A DNA stretch of 64,000 nt from Desulfuromonadaceae bacterium (GTDB taxonomy: Bacteria > Desulfobacterota > Desulfuromonadia > Geobacterales > Pseudopelobacteraceae): the NCBI GenBank assembly GCA_028683435.1, contig JAQUIG010000003.1, forward strand, positions 62,001-126,000, in the 5' to 3' direction. Position numbers and translations under genes: made by a program. The notes below the pieces were generated by a model. It was not told the DNA's origin, searched no databases, and saw only the letters and a list, made by a program, of their open reading frames with translations. The first letter of the stretch is position 1; each line of letters opens with the position of its first letter. This document shows, in pieces, positions 53,441 through 63,025 of the stretch.

Positions 53441-55031
53441 CAGCTCTCCCTTCTGCTTTCTCAATCAAAGCAACTGCATCGGCACAAGCAGAGCCGACTT
53501 CTCCGCCGCTGGCGGCAAGTTTTTTAAGGGGCGGCAGAGCCCTGACGTCACCAAGCTTTCCCAGACAGGCGGCTATGGACGCTTTCAACCGTTTTCCGCG
53601 GGTTGCTGCTAGAAAATACCGCGCTTCGAGGAATGTTATAAGATGCGGTGTCACCTGCCGTTCACCGATTAAGGCGATGGCCGCCAGGGCATCAATTTTG
53701 AGAGGGAGCGATTGCAAAAACAGGTCTCTGGAAAACACGATCTTCATAAGTTCAGCTAACGATTTTCTGCTCTTCATCCCACCCAGCGAAGCTATTGCTT
53801 GCGGGTAGAGTGCCCTGTCTGTGCTGCGGAGAATGTCTATAATAGCGCCCTCAGCCTCATCTCCTCCAAGCTGTGCCAGGCTGCGGATAGCTTCTTTCCG
53901 CACGCGAAGGTCGAGGTGGTGCAGGCTCTCCGCCAGCGCCGTCAGCGCCTCGCCGCTTGCGATGGAACCAAGAATTGCGCAGATATTTCGTGTGATGAAC
54001 CAGCGGGGGTCATGTATCAAATCCAGAAGCACAGGCACAGCAGTTTCACCGAGATTCCCCAGCGTTGTGGAGAGGATCTTTCTAACCCTAAGACTGTTGC
54101 TGCGCCCCATCAGTTCGATCGCTGACGTAATAGCGGCGGTGCCGCCGGCTTTCAGAAGCGTATGAAGAGCTTTGTCGGACACTCCATCCTCGAGCTCTAT
54201 CCGCTCAAGTACGGTCTGCAGGAGTTCTCCTGTTGCGATAATCTGCTCTATTGCAAAGGTTGCCCCCTCTTGCATGAGCCGACTGCGCGTTTCGTCGCCG
54301 GCATGACCGGCCAGCAATTCAATCAGCGGGAAAAGGAGGAGTGCCTCATGGCGCGCTTGGAGATTGTCGGCACAGGAAACCGCCTCACGGATCAGTCTCA
54401 AATAGATGTCGTCATCGGCACAGGTTGCCAACCGCCCAAGCAACCCCTGAAGCATCTGTTCAGGAGAGGGCGAATCAGGCTGGGGTGATAGCTGCGCAAC
54501 GACAGGGGGGGGGGCATCACCGGTTTCTGCTTCATCAATACCCTGTGGAATAACCCCGGCCTGTTCGATCTTTTGGCGTTTTATGCGGATCGCTGCCAGA
54601 TCAAACTCATTGACCCAGATGGAGCGAACGCCACGCGCGTCCATCATCGTGTCGAAGCCCCCGTATTGCTGGATCGCTTCGGGAGGCAGGCACAATATCT
54701 TCACAAGTTCAAGCAGGTCTTCCAGGAACAGGTCAGGGGAAAACGTTATTTTTTGAACCCGGCGGACAAACAGCTCGAACGCAAGCGCGGTCGTCATCCC
54801 GAATGGATCTTTGAGATGTTCACCATCCGGGAAACTTAAACCGGTGCGGCCGCAGCAGAGTAAAAGCGTATTGCCGTCGAGCAGCTGCAGCATCGTCGCG
54901 TGAGCCTGACTCAGGCTCATGCGCCTGGTCGGGTGCCCTTTCGGATAAAACTTCCATGCCCGCACGGCGCGGTAAATGCTGCCGAGCGCGTCAAGTGTCC
55001 CATGGGTTGTTGGTGGTCGATAGAAATCCAT
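53427..55031 (-). CDS. HEAT-repeat protein sharing an N-terminal domain with the HD-GYP protein
   Basis: A 534-residue protein. Residues 1-130 resemble the N-terminal region of the adjacent HD-GYP protein (YPKGHPTRRMSL; FPDGEHLKDPFGMTTALAFE). The central part is helical and linker-like, and the C-terminal 230 residues form HEAT repeats. It is the first gene of the pair. The shared domain looks like a sensing or docking module paired with either a catalytic or a scaffold domain. I do not know a named family for it. Confidence 0.85.
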   Translation of the reverse strand: MDFYRPPTTHGTLDALGSIYRAVRAWKFYPKGHPTRRMSLSQAHATMLQLLDGNTLLLCCGRTGLSFPDGEHLKDPFGMTTALAFELFVRRVQKITFSPDLFLEDLLELVKILCLPPEAIQQYGGFDTMMDARGVRSIWVNEFDLAAIRIKRQKIEQAGVIPQGIDEAETGDAPPPVVAQLSPQPDSPSPEQMLQGLLGRLATCADDDIYLRLIREAVSCADNLQARHEALLLFPLIELLAGHAGDETRSRLMQEGATFAIEQIIATGELLQTVLERIELEDGVSDKALHTLLKAGGTAAITSAIELMGRSNSLRVRKILSTTLGNLGETAVPVLLDLIHDPRWFITRNICAILGSIASGEALTALAESLHHLDLRVRKEAIRSLAQLGGDEAEGAIIDILRSTDRALYPQAIASLGGMKSRKSLAELMKIVFSRDLFLQSLPLKIDALAAIALIGERQVTPHLITFLEARYFLAATRGKRLKASIAACLGKLGDVRALPPLKKLAASGGEVGSACADAVALIEKAEGRADGIS

Positions 55032-55145
55032 TGCCGTCCCTTGTGCTAATAGCTGAAATTATGCCATACTGCGCCGTAAATGTCTTACCAAAATAATATA
55101 AATACAAACCGGTCATATCAGCCGTTGAACGTACGAGAGGGGTGT

Positions 55146-56498
55146 ATGAAGCAGAAAACGATATTTACCTGCCAAAAATGCGGCAGCCAGTCTCCCAAAT
55201 GGCTCGGCAAATGTCCTGACTGCAGCGCCTGGAACAGCCTGGTGGAAGAGGCGGTTATCAAGAGTACGCATGCGGCACGCTCGATAGGGGGCTCGCTCCC
55301 CGTGCCGATTTGTGACGTCCCTCCCCAAACGGAGACCCGCAGGCCGACCGGCATCGGAGAACTCGACCGGGTGCTGGGAGGGGGGATAGTCCCGGGATCA
55401 CTGGTGCTGATCGGCGGCGACCCCGGCATCGGAAAATCAACGCTGCTGCTGCAGGCAATGCACACCCTGGCTTCAGTGGCGGGAAAGGTGCTGTATGTTT
55501 CGGGTGAAGAGTCGGCATCCCAGACACGTCTGCGAGGCGAACGTCTCGGTGCATCAAGCCGCAACCTGCTGATACTGGCAGAAAATTCGCTGGAAGCGAT
55601 CCTGAACCAGGCAGCAACTCTCAAGCCGGCCGCAATGGTGGTTGACTCGATCCAGACCGTCTGGACCTCAACCCTTGAATCGGCCCCCGGCAGTGTCAGC
55701 CAGGTGCGGGAATCAGCCGGCAAGCTGATGCTGCTGGCCAAAGGGAGCGGCATCCCGGTCTTCATCGTCGGCCACGTAACCAAAGACGGCTCGATTGCCG
55801 GTCCGCGCGTGCTGGAGCATATGGTTGACACCGTGCTCTATTTCGAGGGTGACGGCAGCCACCCCTTCCGAATCCTGCGGGCGGTCAAGAACCGCTTCGG
55901 CTCGACCAATGAGATCGGCGTCTTCGAGATGAAACAGGAAGGTTTATGCGAGGTGGTAAATCCATCCGAGCTTTTTCTCTCCGAACGTCCACTTGGCGCG
56001 TCCGGTTCAGTTGTTACCACCTCGCTGGAGGGGAGCCGGCCATTGCTGGTTGAACTTCAAGCGCTGGTAACGGCGTCATCTTACGGAGTTCCCTGTCGGA
56101 CAACCATTGGAGTTGACCGCAATCGCCTGGCCTTGCTGGTTGCTGTGCTGGAAAAGAAGGTTGGTCTTCATTTGGGGGGGCAGGATATATTTCTCAATGC
56201 AGCCGGCGGAGCGCGACTGAACGAGCCGGCGGCCGACCTGGCGATGATCATGGCGGTCGCCTCCAGTCACCTCGATAAATCCATCCCTCCTGATACGGTT
56301 ATATTCGGCGAGGTCGGTCTGGCGGGAGAGGTGCGCTCTGTCACGCAACCAGAGCTACGCATTGCCGAAGCTGAAAAACTTGGCTTCAAGCGTTGCATCA
56401 TTCCGGCCGGCAGTATGAAACGCCTAAAAAAACTGGGTATTCGCCTTGAGGGGGTTTCCACGGTTCAGGGTGCGATGGATATGGTCTTCGAATCGTGA
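55146..56498 (+). CDS. radA: DNA repair protein RadA
   Basis: A 450-residue RadA/Sms: an N-terminal C4 zinc finger (CQKCGSQSPKWLGKCPDC), a RecA-like core with Walker A GGDPGIGKSTL, the RadA-specific KNRFG motif (LRAVKNRFGSTNEIG), and a C-terminal Lon-protease-like domain. It branch-migrates recombination intermediates. Start 55146 has GAGAGGGG ahead; a longer frame starts at 55080. A degraded thioesterase overlaps its stop. Confidence 0.96.
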   Translation: MKQKTIFTCQKCGSQSPKWLGKCPDCSAWNSLVEEAVIKSTHAARSIGGSLPVPICDVPPQTETRRPTGIGELDRVLGGGIVPGSLVLIGGDPGIGKSTLLLQAMHTLASVAGKVLYVSGEESASQTRLRGERLGASSRNLLILAENSLEAILNQAATLKPAAMVVDSIQTVWTSTLESAPGSVSQVRESAGKLMLLAKGSGIPVFIVGHVTKDGSIAGPRVLEHMVDTVLYFEGDGSHPFRILRAVKNRFGSTNEIGVFEMKQEGLCEVVNPSELFLSERPLGASGSVVTTSLEGSRPLLVELQALVTASSYGVPCRTTIGVDRNRLALLVAVLEKKVGLHLGGQDIFLNAAGGARLNEPAADLAMIMAVASSHLDKSIPPDTVIFGEVGLAGEVRSVTQPELRIAEAEKLGFKRCIIPAGSMKRLKKLGIRLEGVSTVQGAMDMVFES

Positions 56499-56832
56499 CG
56501 TTCGAAAGGATTTATACCGTTCAGTATTACGAAACCGATCAGCGCGGTTTTGCCCGCCCGGTTGCGCTGCTTAATTACCAGCAGGCAGCTGCAGGAGAAC
56601 ACGCCTCCCTGCTGGGGGTTGCGGTTGCGGGCATACCTGGGTAATGTCACGGCTTCATCTCGCCATGGAGAGCTACCCCCGCGGTGGCATCTACGGCGAT
56701 ACCATCGTCGCACGCACAGCGAGAGCTGAGTATGCGGGCTGTTACATTCACTGCATAGAAAACGGCAGTGACGGACGGGAGTTGACACGGCTCCGGACGC
56801 GCTGGATACCGCTTGCGCGCACTTTTTATTGA
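56495..56832 (+). pseudogene. Broken acyl-ACP thioesterase-like gene
   Basis: GTG 56495 overlaps the radA stop and opens a frame (TFERIYTVQYYETDQRGFARPVALLNYQQAAAGEHA) typical of hotdog acyl-ACP thioesterases. It stops after about 49 residues. In another frame the next conserved segment continues (WVMSRLHLAMESYPRGG, then YGDTIVARTA) up to 56832. A frameshift lies between about 56625 and 56645 and the end is truncated. It is a recent-looking pseudogene. Confidence 0.6.
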
Positions 56833-56941
56833 CCAGCCGCGCTATTAGCTCTATTGTTCGCAACTGCTTTTACTGTAAGGATATTTCACTTATTGGTATA
56901 TTCAAGAAAGATCGAAATCAAAACGAAAAGGAGCGTAAACC

Positions 56942-58336
56942 ATGAACCAAGATTACATCGTCGCAGACCTTAAACTGGCCGATTGGGGGCGCAAGGAGAT
57001 AAGAATCGCCGAGACCGAGATGCCGGGGCTGATGGCCATAAGAGAGGAGTTTGCCGGGGTGCAGTCGCTGAAGGGGGCCCGTATCACCGGATCTCTCCAT
57101 ATGACCATCCAGACCGCCGTGCTGATCGAGACACTGACCGCCCTCGGCGCAGAGGTCCGCTGGGCTTCCTGCAACATCTTTTCGACCCAGGACCACGCTG
57201 CCGCTGCCATCGCCGCCTCCGGCGTACCGGTCTTCGCCGTTAAGGGCGAGTCTCTGGAGCAGTACTGGAACTATACCCACCGCATCTTCGAATGGAACGA
57301 CGGCGGTTTTTCCAACATGATTCTGGACGATGGCGGCGACGCCACTCTGCTACTGCATCTTGGCGCCAGGGCCGAAAAGGATCTCTCCGTGCTGGCCAAA
57401 CCTGCTTCGGAAGAGGAAACGATCCTCTTTGCTGCTATCAAGGCCAAGCTTGCCGTCGATCCGGCCTGGTACTCCACCCGTCTGGCCCAGATCAAAGGTG
57501 TTACCGAAGAAACCACCACCGGTGTACATCGCCTCTACCAGATGCATGAGCGGGGCGACCTGAAATTCCCGGCCATCAACGTCAATGACTCGGTCACCAA
57601 GTCCAAGTTCGACAACCTTTACGGCTGCCGCGAATCACTGGTAGACGGCATTAAACGCGCCACCGACGTCATGATTGCCGGCAAGGTCGCCCTGATCTGC
57701 GGCTACGGTGATGTCGGCAAAGGTTCCGCCCAGGCGATGCGCGCACTGTCCGCTCAGGTATGGGTAACCGAAGTCGATCCGATCTGTGCCCTGCAGGCCG
57801 CCATGGAAGGGTTCCGTGTCGTCACGATGGAATACGCCGCCGACAAGGCGGACATCTTTGTTACCTGCACCGGCAACTACCACGTCATAACTCATGACCA
57901 CATGATCAGGATGAAGGACCAAGCCATCGTCTGCAACATCGGCCATTTCGACAACGAGATCGAAGTCGCTGCCCTTGAACAATACCAGTGGGAAGAGATC
58001 AAGCCGCAGGTGGATCACATTATCTTCCCGGACGGCAGGCGTATCATTCTGCTGGCCAAGGGACGTCTGGTCAACCTGGGTTGCGGCACCGGCCATCCGA
58101 GCTACGTCATGTCATCATCCTTCGCCAACCAGACCATCGCCCAGATCGAGCTGTTCTGCAATCCGGGCAAATATCCGGTCGGCGTGTATGTCCTCCCGAA
58201 GCACCTCGATGAGAAGGTCGCCCGTCTGCAGCTGAAGAAACTGAACGCGCAGCTGAGCGTGCTGACCGACGAGCAGGCCGCCTATATCGGCGTGCCGAAG
58301 GAAGGTCCGTACAAAGTCGAGATGTATCGCTACTAA
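56942..58336 (+). CDS. ahcY: S-adenosylhomocysteinase
   Basis: A 464-residue AhcY: an N-terminal substrate domain ([14 protein letters not shown]), an NAD-binding region [15 protein letters not shown], and C-terminal residues [13 protein letters not shown] typical of the family. It splits SAH into adenosine and homocysteine and so supports methylation together with metK 3.4 kb downstream. AAAAGGAG lies before its start. No SAH or SAM riboswitch was recognised in its leader. A perfect hairpin follows its stop. Confidence 0.97.
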   Translation: MNQDYIVADLKLADWGRKEIRIAETEMPGLMAIREEFAGVQSLKGARITGSLHMTIQTAVLIETLTALGAEVRWASCNIFSTQDHAAAAIAASGVPVFAVKGESLEQYWNYTHRIFEWNDGGFSNMILDDGGDATLLLHLGARAEKDLSVLAKPASEEETILFAAIKAKLAVDPAWYSTRLAQIKGVTEETTTGVHRLYQMHERGDLKFPAINVNDSVTKSKFDNLYGCRESLVDGIKRATDVMIAGKVALICGYGDVGKGSAQAMRALSAQVWVTEVDPICALQAAMEGFRVVTMEYAADKADIFVTCTGNYHVITHDHMIRMKDQAIVCNIGHFDNEIEVAALEQYQWEEIKPQVDHIIFPDGRRIILLAKGRLVNLGCGTGHPSYVMSSSFANQTIAQIELFCNPGKYPVGVYVLPKHLDEKVARLQLKKLNAQLSVLTDEQAAYIGVPKEGPYKVEMYRY

Positions 58337-58340
58337 AAGT

Positions 58341-58387
58341 AAATCCCCCTCGGTCCCCCTTTCATAAAGGGGGACCGAGGGGGATTT
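58341..58387 (+). terminator. Long perfect C/G-rich hairpin after ahcY
   Basis: A perfect 22-bp stem (58341-58362 against 58366-58387) with loop CAT: AAATCCCCCTCGGTCCCCC on one side and its complement on the other. Probably a terminator, but the left arm is C-rich and similar structures recur after metK, suggesting a repeated intergenic element. Confidence 0.6.
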
Positions 58388-58401
58388 AGGTGGGAGCGTT
58401 T

Positions 58402-58692
58402 ATGGAATGCCGTGTGGGGTGTGCTGCCTGCTGTATTGCGCCGTCAATCTCCTCGGCAATCCCCGGCATGGCAGCTGGAAAGCCGGCCGGAGTTCGTTGC
58501 CCTCAACTGACTGCTGACAACCGCTGCCGGCTCTTCGGCTCTGCCGAGCGACCGGCTGTTTGCCGAAGTCTGCGGCCACACAAGGAGATGTGCGGCTCCA
58601 GCGCCATTGAAGCGCTGGAGCGACTGGCAGAGTGGGAACGTTTGACCCGGCCGGAAGCTACTTCTTCTGGCCGGCCTGATTCAGCGCTTTGA
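58402..58692 (+). CDS. YkgJ-family cysteine cluster protein
   Basis: A 96-residue protein with the Cys-rich YkgJ/zinc-iron chelating layout: ECRVGCAACC, then CPQLTADNRCRLFGSAERPAVC and a final Cys. ATG 58402 follows GTGGGAGCG at good spacing. Its 3' end overlaps the convergent Skp-like gene by 35 bases. The metal and role are not known. Confidence 0.75.
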   Translation: MECRVGCAACCIAPSISSAIPGMAAGKPAGVRCPQLTADNRCRLFGSAERPAVCRSLRPHKEMCGSSAIEALERLAEWERLTRPEATSSGRPDSAL

Positions 58693-59224
58693 TCAGGGCG
58701 TCGGTAACATCCTGTGCGTCGACAGAGCTGCTGACGTAGAGCATTTCTTTTTTGGCTACAATGGCGGCATATCCGTTAGCTTTGCCAAGTTCCCCCGCCG
58801 CCTGCTCCATCGCTTCGAAGAACTCCCTGCTCTCTTTCTCTTGCAGGGCCATAAACTCTTCTTCCGATGTCCGGGCGAATTTCTGGAACTCTTCCAGTTT
58901 ATTCTGGAATTCCTTCGACTTGGCCTTGCGCTGCTGCGGTGTCATCTTTGCAATCTTTGGTTCAATCGATTTTTGCAGTTTTTCAATCTGTTTCTTCTTT
59001 GCGACAACCTGTGCCTGAAGTTTGTCTTTTCTTGCCGTCAATGTGATTTTGAGCGCTTTGCCTCGCTCTGATTCGGTGCCGATTCGGGCGAGATCAACAT
59101 AGCCGATCCGGGCGGTCTGACCTGTCACGGCCGGTGTAACTTCAGCCGGTTTGTCAGCGGCAAAAACAACGGATGGAAATACAAAAAAACAGGCGATCAG
59201 GGCTACTTTAAAAATGGTGGTCAT
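58658..59224 (-). CDS. Skp/OmpH-family periplasmic chaperone
   Basis: A 188-residue protein with a signal peptide (residues 1-22, ending VVFAAD) and a long coiled-coil tentacle region ([29 protein letters not shown]) as in Skp, the chaperone for unfolded outer membrane proteins. It ends with an intact C-terminal strand. Its start overlaps the stop of the metalloprotease gene (ATGA). It converges with the YkgJ-type gene and overlaps it by 35 bases. Confidence 0.85.
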   Translation of the reverse strand: MTTIFKVALIACFFVFPSVVFAADKPAEVTPAVTGQTARIGYVDLARIGTESERGKALKITLTARKDKLQAQVVAKKKQIEKLQKSIEPKIAKMTPQQRKAKSKEFQNKLEEFQKFARTSEEEFMALQEKESREFFEAMEQAAGELGKANGYAAIVAKKEMLYVSSSVDAQDVTDALIKALNQAGQKK

Positions 59225-61062
59225 AGTGTCTCTCTCTTAAAACCGGGATGATGTGGCGTGTGTCGGTGTGCATGTAAATGGGCAGCCTTGCTGCGGCGCA
59301 GCAGCGCTGCAGCAAGCAGCAACAGTGTCGCAGTCGCGATCAGCGGGTGAGCAACGGCGGCAACAAGCGGTGTCAGGAACAGGCGGGTCATGCCGCGCAG
59401 GAATGGGTGCCGGGCAATGAAGTCGGCCAGCGGTGGGCTGCAGCGATAGTAAAGTGCGACAAAGGCGCGCCCCGGAGCATTGGTCAGCAGGTGTTCATCG
59501 CGGAAATCACGCAACAGCTGCACCTGCGGATGCAGATAGCTCCCGTAAGCGGCCGTGGCGATGAAACAGCCGCCACCACCGCCGCCGGAAGTTGAGGTTG
59601 TCGGTGGTGGCGGTGTCGGCTCGGTTACCGTTGCGGGCATGACGTCGGTGCTGAAGTTCGCCGTGTGACCATCAGTGCTGGTGGTGTTCGCAATCAGTAG
59701 AACCACCTTGTCAGTTGGCCTAAAGCTACTCACTACATAGGAATCGCCGCTTGTTTCGGCAGTTATTTCGCTGCCATTTTTGAACAGGGCTGTTTGAATT
59801 CCGCTGGTCTTATTAATGGAGATTTTCAGGGAAGTCGCAGCTGATGTTGTGAAGTCGTAATACGCAAACGCGTAATGGGGCAGAGTGACCGATGGCGCCG
59901 GGGTGACGGTGCTGTTTACCGGGTACGCTGAATAGGTAGCAACTGGTGAATAAGTATGTATTTTACTTGCATCATATGAATGATCTATCCATTCATTCCT
60001 TTTGTAGACGCGTTTGGCAAAACCGAAGAAATTGTCACCCAGAGAGGTGCTGTACGAGGTAGAAAGCAGGCTTTCCAGCACGGGAACCATTGGAATGTCA
60101 GCACCACCTCCCGGACTGGGGAGACCAGCCAATTTTTCCCAGGCGCTGCGAATCATATTCGGGGTATGCTGCTCTGCCAAATAGCGATTGAAAATCCAGC
60201 GGCCGTAGCCACCACCTGTCATGATGCTCTCTGAAATATCCAGAGATAATTTACTCTGGGTAAACCAGGCTGGGATATAATTGTAAAGCTGGTCGACGCC
60301 GTCATACAGCTCATCTTCCAGCCAGGTGGACGTTGCTTCCGCATACCAGACATCAAAATAGAAGCTATAGCCGTACTGAATGGCGTGGTGATATTCGTGG
60401 GCGGCGGTGATTTGCAAGCTCTGTAGTGGTGAGTAGCCGCCATAAAGAGGATCAGTGTAGTTGTTGTCAAGCTCCATCCAGCTGGTATACGCGTTAGGAT
60501 AGCTCACTGAAGAAATTTGCTGGTCGCTGGTAGTTACGCCGTAATATCTTTGAGGGGCGAGATCAAGGAGATATAAATCATACGGGACTCCGCTTGCTGT
60601 CGGGGCAGGGCGGTAGCCCCGTGAGCTGTAATTCGCATAGACTGTTTCAAAGGTATCAGCAACGGTTTCCACCCAATCGGGGACTCCGTTATTGTTTGTA
60701 TCTGCCGGTGGGGGCGCGTCTGTGCCGGTGGTGGCGTAATGGATCTTGAAATGCCCCGCACTGGATGGATAGACCAACGGGTTTGCCAGTACAGGGTATG
60801 CCATCTGTTTCGCCAGCACCTTCTGTGTTGACTGCTCCAACAGGTTCCAGTCGCGTCGCAAAGCCTTTTTGAGCGGCATGCCGCAGCGGGCCGATTCCTG
60901 AACATCAGCTGAAATCGACAGTACCGCCTTCTCTAGCTGGCCGCTTTTTGCCTTGCCGAATTGCTGCAGATAATAATCATCCAGAGGCCCCGCGGACGCA
61001 GAGGTATAAAACAGAAGAACGGTAACTATAACGAGTGTAAGATGAGCGTGGAAACGGTTCAT
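59221..61062 (-). CDS. Secreted metalloprotease with CFI-box C-terminus (MXAN_6640-like)
   Basis: A 613-residue exported protein. Signal peptide (about 1-25), an EF-hand-like [10 protein letters not shown] Ca-binding stretch (about 121-130), the zinc motif HEYHH at 222-226 and a third-ligand region [12 protein letters not shown] at about 240. A beta domain follows, then a Gly-rich linker and the sorting element [11 protein letters not shown] (Cys about 499) with a hydrophobic tail and a basic His-rich end. This matches the MXAN_6640 family of putative metalloproteases with a CFI-box C-terminal signal. The extended tail with [14 protein letters not shown] is unusual. It is coupled by one base to the upstream secreted gene. 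Confidence 0.88.
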   Translation of the reverse strand: MNRFHAHLTLVIVTVLLFYTSASAGPLDDYYLQQFGKAKSGQLEKAVLSISADVQESARCGMPLKKALRRDWNLLEQSTQKVLAKQMAYPVLANPLVYPSSAGHFKIHYATTGTDAPPPADTNNNGVPDWVETVADTFETVYANYSSRGYRPAPTASGVPYDLYLLDLAPQRYYGVTTSDQQISSVSYPNAYTSWMELDNNYTDPLYGGYSPLQSLQITAAHEYHHAIQYGYSFYFDVWYAEATSTWLEDELYDGVDQLYNYIPAWFTQSKLSLDISESIMTGGGYGRWIFNRYLAEQHTPNMIRSAWEKLAGLPSPGGGADIPMVPVLESLLSTSYSTSLGDNFFGFAKRVYKRNEWIDHSYDASKIHTYSPVATYSAYPVNSTVTPAPSVTLPHYAFAYYDFTTSAATSLKISINKTSGIQTALFKNGSEITAETSGDSYVVSSFRPTDKVVLLIANTTSTDGHTANFSTDVMPATVTEPTPPPPTTSTSGGGGGGCFIATAAYGSYLHPQVQLLRDFRDEHLLTNAPGRAFVALYYRCSPPLADFIARHPFLRGMTRLFLTPLVAAVAHPLIATATLLLLAAALLRRSKAAHLHAHRHTPHHPGFKRETL

Positions 61063-61580
61063 CAATCAACCATCCTTTTCCCGGCCCTGAGCGGGACGAG
61101 TGTTGTTACACCGCGTTCTACGGTGATCTCGGCGGTGAATGGAATGCTGCCGATCGAATATTTCCCGGCCGGCAGTACAACAACGAAATAGCCATGGTCA
61201 TCGGTCTGCACCGTGACAAGTTCTTTGCCTCCGGTGGAAATCAGGAGCGGCACACGTGGGTAGGGTTGGTATCCGCTCTCGCCCCCGAGCTTGCCTCCCG
61301 AACTTTGAAGATAGCAGATCCCGGCAATGACGCCGGATCCATCCGGAAGGGCGATCTGCTCAACAGCTGCTGTCTGAGCCGTCAGGACCACCGGCTGCAC
61401 CTTTTCGCGCACCGCCACAAAAGGGCTGCCGTCACCGGTTGGACCTGGTGTGAAGGCGATGCCGTCGAAGTGATAATAATTCCAGACGTCTGCCGGTCGG
61501 TTGGCGGCTGCAGATGCTGTTGTCGCAGGAAGCGCTGTACAGCTAAGAAAAAGCAGTGATAAAAGGAGAGCTCTGGACAT
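61062..61580 (-). CDS. Secreted protein with carboxypeptidase-regulatory/Cna-B-like domain
   Basis: A 172-residue protein with a signal peptide ([20 protein letters not shown]) when started at 61580, where AGGTGG lies ahead. The rest is a beta-sandwich with [20 protein letters not shown] and [19 protein letters not shown], the pattern of a peptidase-associated or SpaA/Cna-B repeat. It is coupled to the metalloprotease gene and may guide it or act as a surface adhesin. Identity of domain fairly sure; role inferred. Confidence 0.7.
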   Translation of the reverse strand: MSRALLLSLLFLSCTALPATTASAAANRPADVWNYYHFDGIAFTPGPTGDGSPFVAVREKVQPVVLTAQTAAVEQIALPDGSGVIAGICYLQSSGGKLGGESGYQPYPRVPLLISTGGKELVTVQTDDHGYFVVVLPAGKYSIGSIPFTAEITVERGVTTLVPLRAGKRMVD

Positions 61581-61671
61581 GGTGGCCACCTCAGGAGAGA
61601 TTACGTTTAGTAACATACTGCCCAATGTGAGGGTATGAAGTCAAACGGAATAGTGCTTTTTGGCTCTTCGC

Positions 61672-61700
61672 TTGACAATTCAAGTGGCTGGCGATATTTT
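61672..61700 (+). promoter_or_regulatory. metK promoter
   Basis: TTGACA at 61672-61677, a 17-base spacer and TATTTT at 61695-61700 (4 of 6). It lies about 60 bases before metK. No SAM riboswitch was recognised between it and the start. Confidence 0.5.
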
Positions 61701-61761
61701 TACAGTTTAATAAAGCACCCGGGTAAAAAAATATAATCAGAAGTCAAAGGAGTTTACCAAC

Positions 61762-62928
61762 ATGGCAGAAAAATTCATCTTCACCTCAGAATCCGTATCC
61801 GAGGGGCATCCGGACAAGGTCGCCGACCAGATTTCAGATGCTATTCTCGACGCAATACTCGCTGATGATCCTAAAGCGCGTGTAGCGTGCGAAACTCTCG
61901 TTACCACCGGTATGGCGGTTATTGCCGGGGAGATCACGACGACCGCTTACGCCGATATCCCTTCAATCGTCCGCGAAACTATCAAGGAGATAGGTTATAC
62001 CGATTCTGCCATGGGCTTTGATTATGAAACCTGTGCCGTGCTGGTCTCCATCGACAAACAATCGCCTGACATAGCGCAGGGGGTTACGGAAGGGGAGGGG
62101 CTGCATAAGGAACAGGGGGCCGGCGATCAGGGGCTTATGTTCGGCTATGCCTGTAACGAGACTCCCGAGCTGATGCCGATGCCGATCCATCTGGCCCATC
62201 AGCTGGTTGCCAAGCTTGCCGAAGTGCGCAAGTCCGGCCAGCTCGACTTTCTCCGCCCGGACTCCAAGTCCCAGGTTTCGGTTGAATATGTCGATGGCAA
62301 GCCAACCCGTGTCGATACGGTTGTTGTTTCCACTCAGCATACTCCTGACGTAACTCACAAGAGAATAGAGGAAGAGGTTATTGAGGAAGTCGTCAAAAAG
62401 GTTATACCCGCACATCTGCTGGATGCTGAAACCCGCTACTTCATCAACCCGACCGGCCGCTTTGTCGTTGGCGGCCCGATGGGTGATTGCGGGCTGACCG
62501 GCCGCAAGATCATTGTCGATACCTATGGCGGCATGGGGCGCCACGGTGGTGGCGCCTTCTCCGGCAAAGATCCTTCCAAGGTTGACCGTTCGGCCGCCTA
62601 TATGGCGCGCTATGTCGCAAAAAATTTGGTTGCCGCCGGCCTCTGCGATCGCTGCGAGGTGCAGGTGGCATATGCTATCGGCGTAGCCGAGCCGGTTTCA
62701 GTCATGGTCAATTCCTTCGGCACCGGGAAGTTATCGGAAGAGCGTCTTTCCGCTCTGGTACGCGATACATTCGACATGCGCCCACGTGCCATCATCGAAC
62801 AGCTTGACCTGCTCCGCCCGATCTATCGTAAAACCGCCGCCTATGGTCACTTCGGCCGTGAACTGCCCGAGTTTACCTGGGAGCGCACCGACAAAGCCGC
62901 CCTGCTGAAACAGCAAGCTGGGCTGTAG
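61762..62928 (+). CDS. metK: S-adenosylmethionine synthetase
   Basis: A 388-residue MetK with [18 protein letters not shown] at the N-terminus, [13 protein letters not shown], and [19 protein letters not shown]. It makes SAM from methionine and ATP. AAAGGAG precedes the start. It completes the SAM cycle with ahcY. A C-rich hairpin with a T run follows its stop. Confidence 0.97.
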   Translation: MAEKFIFTSESVSEGHPDKVADQISDAILDAILADDPKARVACETLVTTGMAVIAGEITTTAYADIPSIVRETIKEIGYTDSAMGFDYETCAVLVSIDKQSPDIAQGVTEGEGLHKEQGAGDQGLMFGYACNETPELMPMPIHLAHQLVAKLAEVRKSGQLDFLRPDSKSQVSVEYVDGKPTRVDTVVVSTQHTPDVTHKRIEEEVIEEVVKKVIPAHLLDAETRYFINPTGRFVVGGPMGDCGLTGRKIIVDTYGGMGRHGGGAFSGKDPSKVDRSAAYMARYVAKNLVAAGLCDRCEVQVAYAIGVAEPVSVMVNSFGTGKLSEERLSALVRDTFDMRPRAIIEQLDLLRPIYRKTAAYGHFGRELPEFTWERTDKAALLKQQAGL

Positions 62929-62951
62929 TCCTGCCAAAACCAACCCCCCTC

Positions 62952-62978
62952 ACTCCCCCCTTATCAGGGGGGAGTTTT
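62952..62978 (+). terminator. Terminator of metK
   Basis: ACTCCCCCC (62952-62960) pairs with GGGGGGAGT (62967-62975) around TTATCA and is followed by TTT, then AAAA. Another stem follows at 62981-63015. Confidence 0.8.
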
Positions 62979-62980
62979 AA

Positions 62981-63015
62981 AACCCCTCCCCTGATAAGGG
63001 GAGCGGGGAGGGGTT
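62981..63015. repeat. C/G-rich inverted repeat before the DNA polymerase gene
   Basis: AACCCCTCCCC (62981-62991) pairs with GGGGAGGGGTT (63005-63015). It resembles the C-rich hairpin after ahcY at 58341-58387 and the metK terminator, suggesting a recurring intergenic element. Confidence 0.6.
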
Positions 63016-63025
63016 GATCTTACCC

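Noticed and set aside
56833-56941. A SAH or SAM riboswitch in the ahcY leader.
   Set aside because: No conserved SAH or SAM aptamer core was visible in the 109-base leader.
61581-61761. A SAM riboswitch before metK.
   Set aside because: A promoter and Shine-Dalgarno are present but none of the conserved SAM aptamer segments could be recognised.
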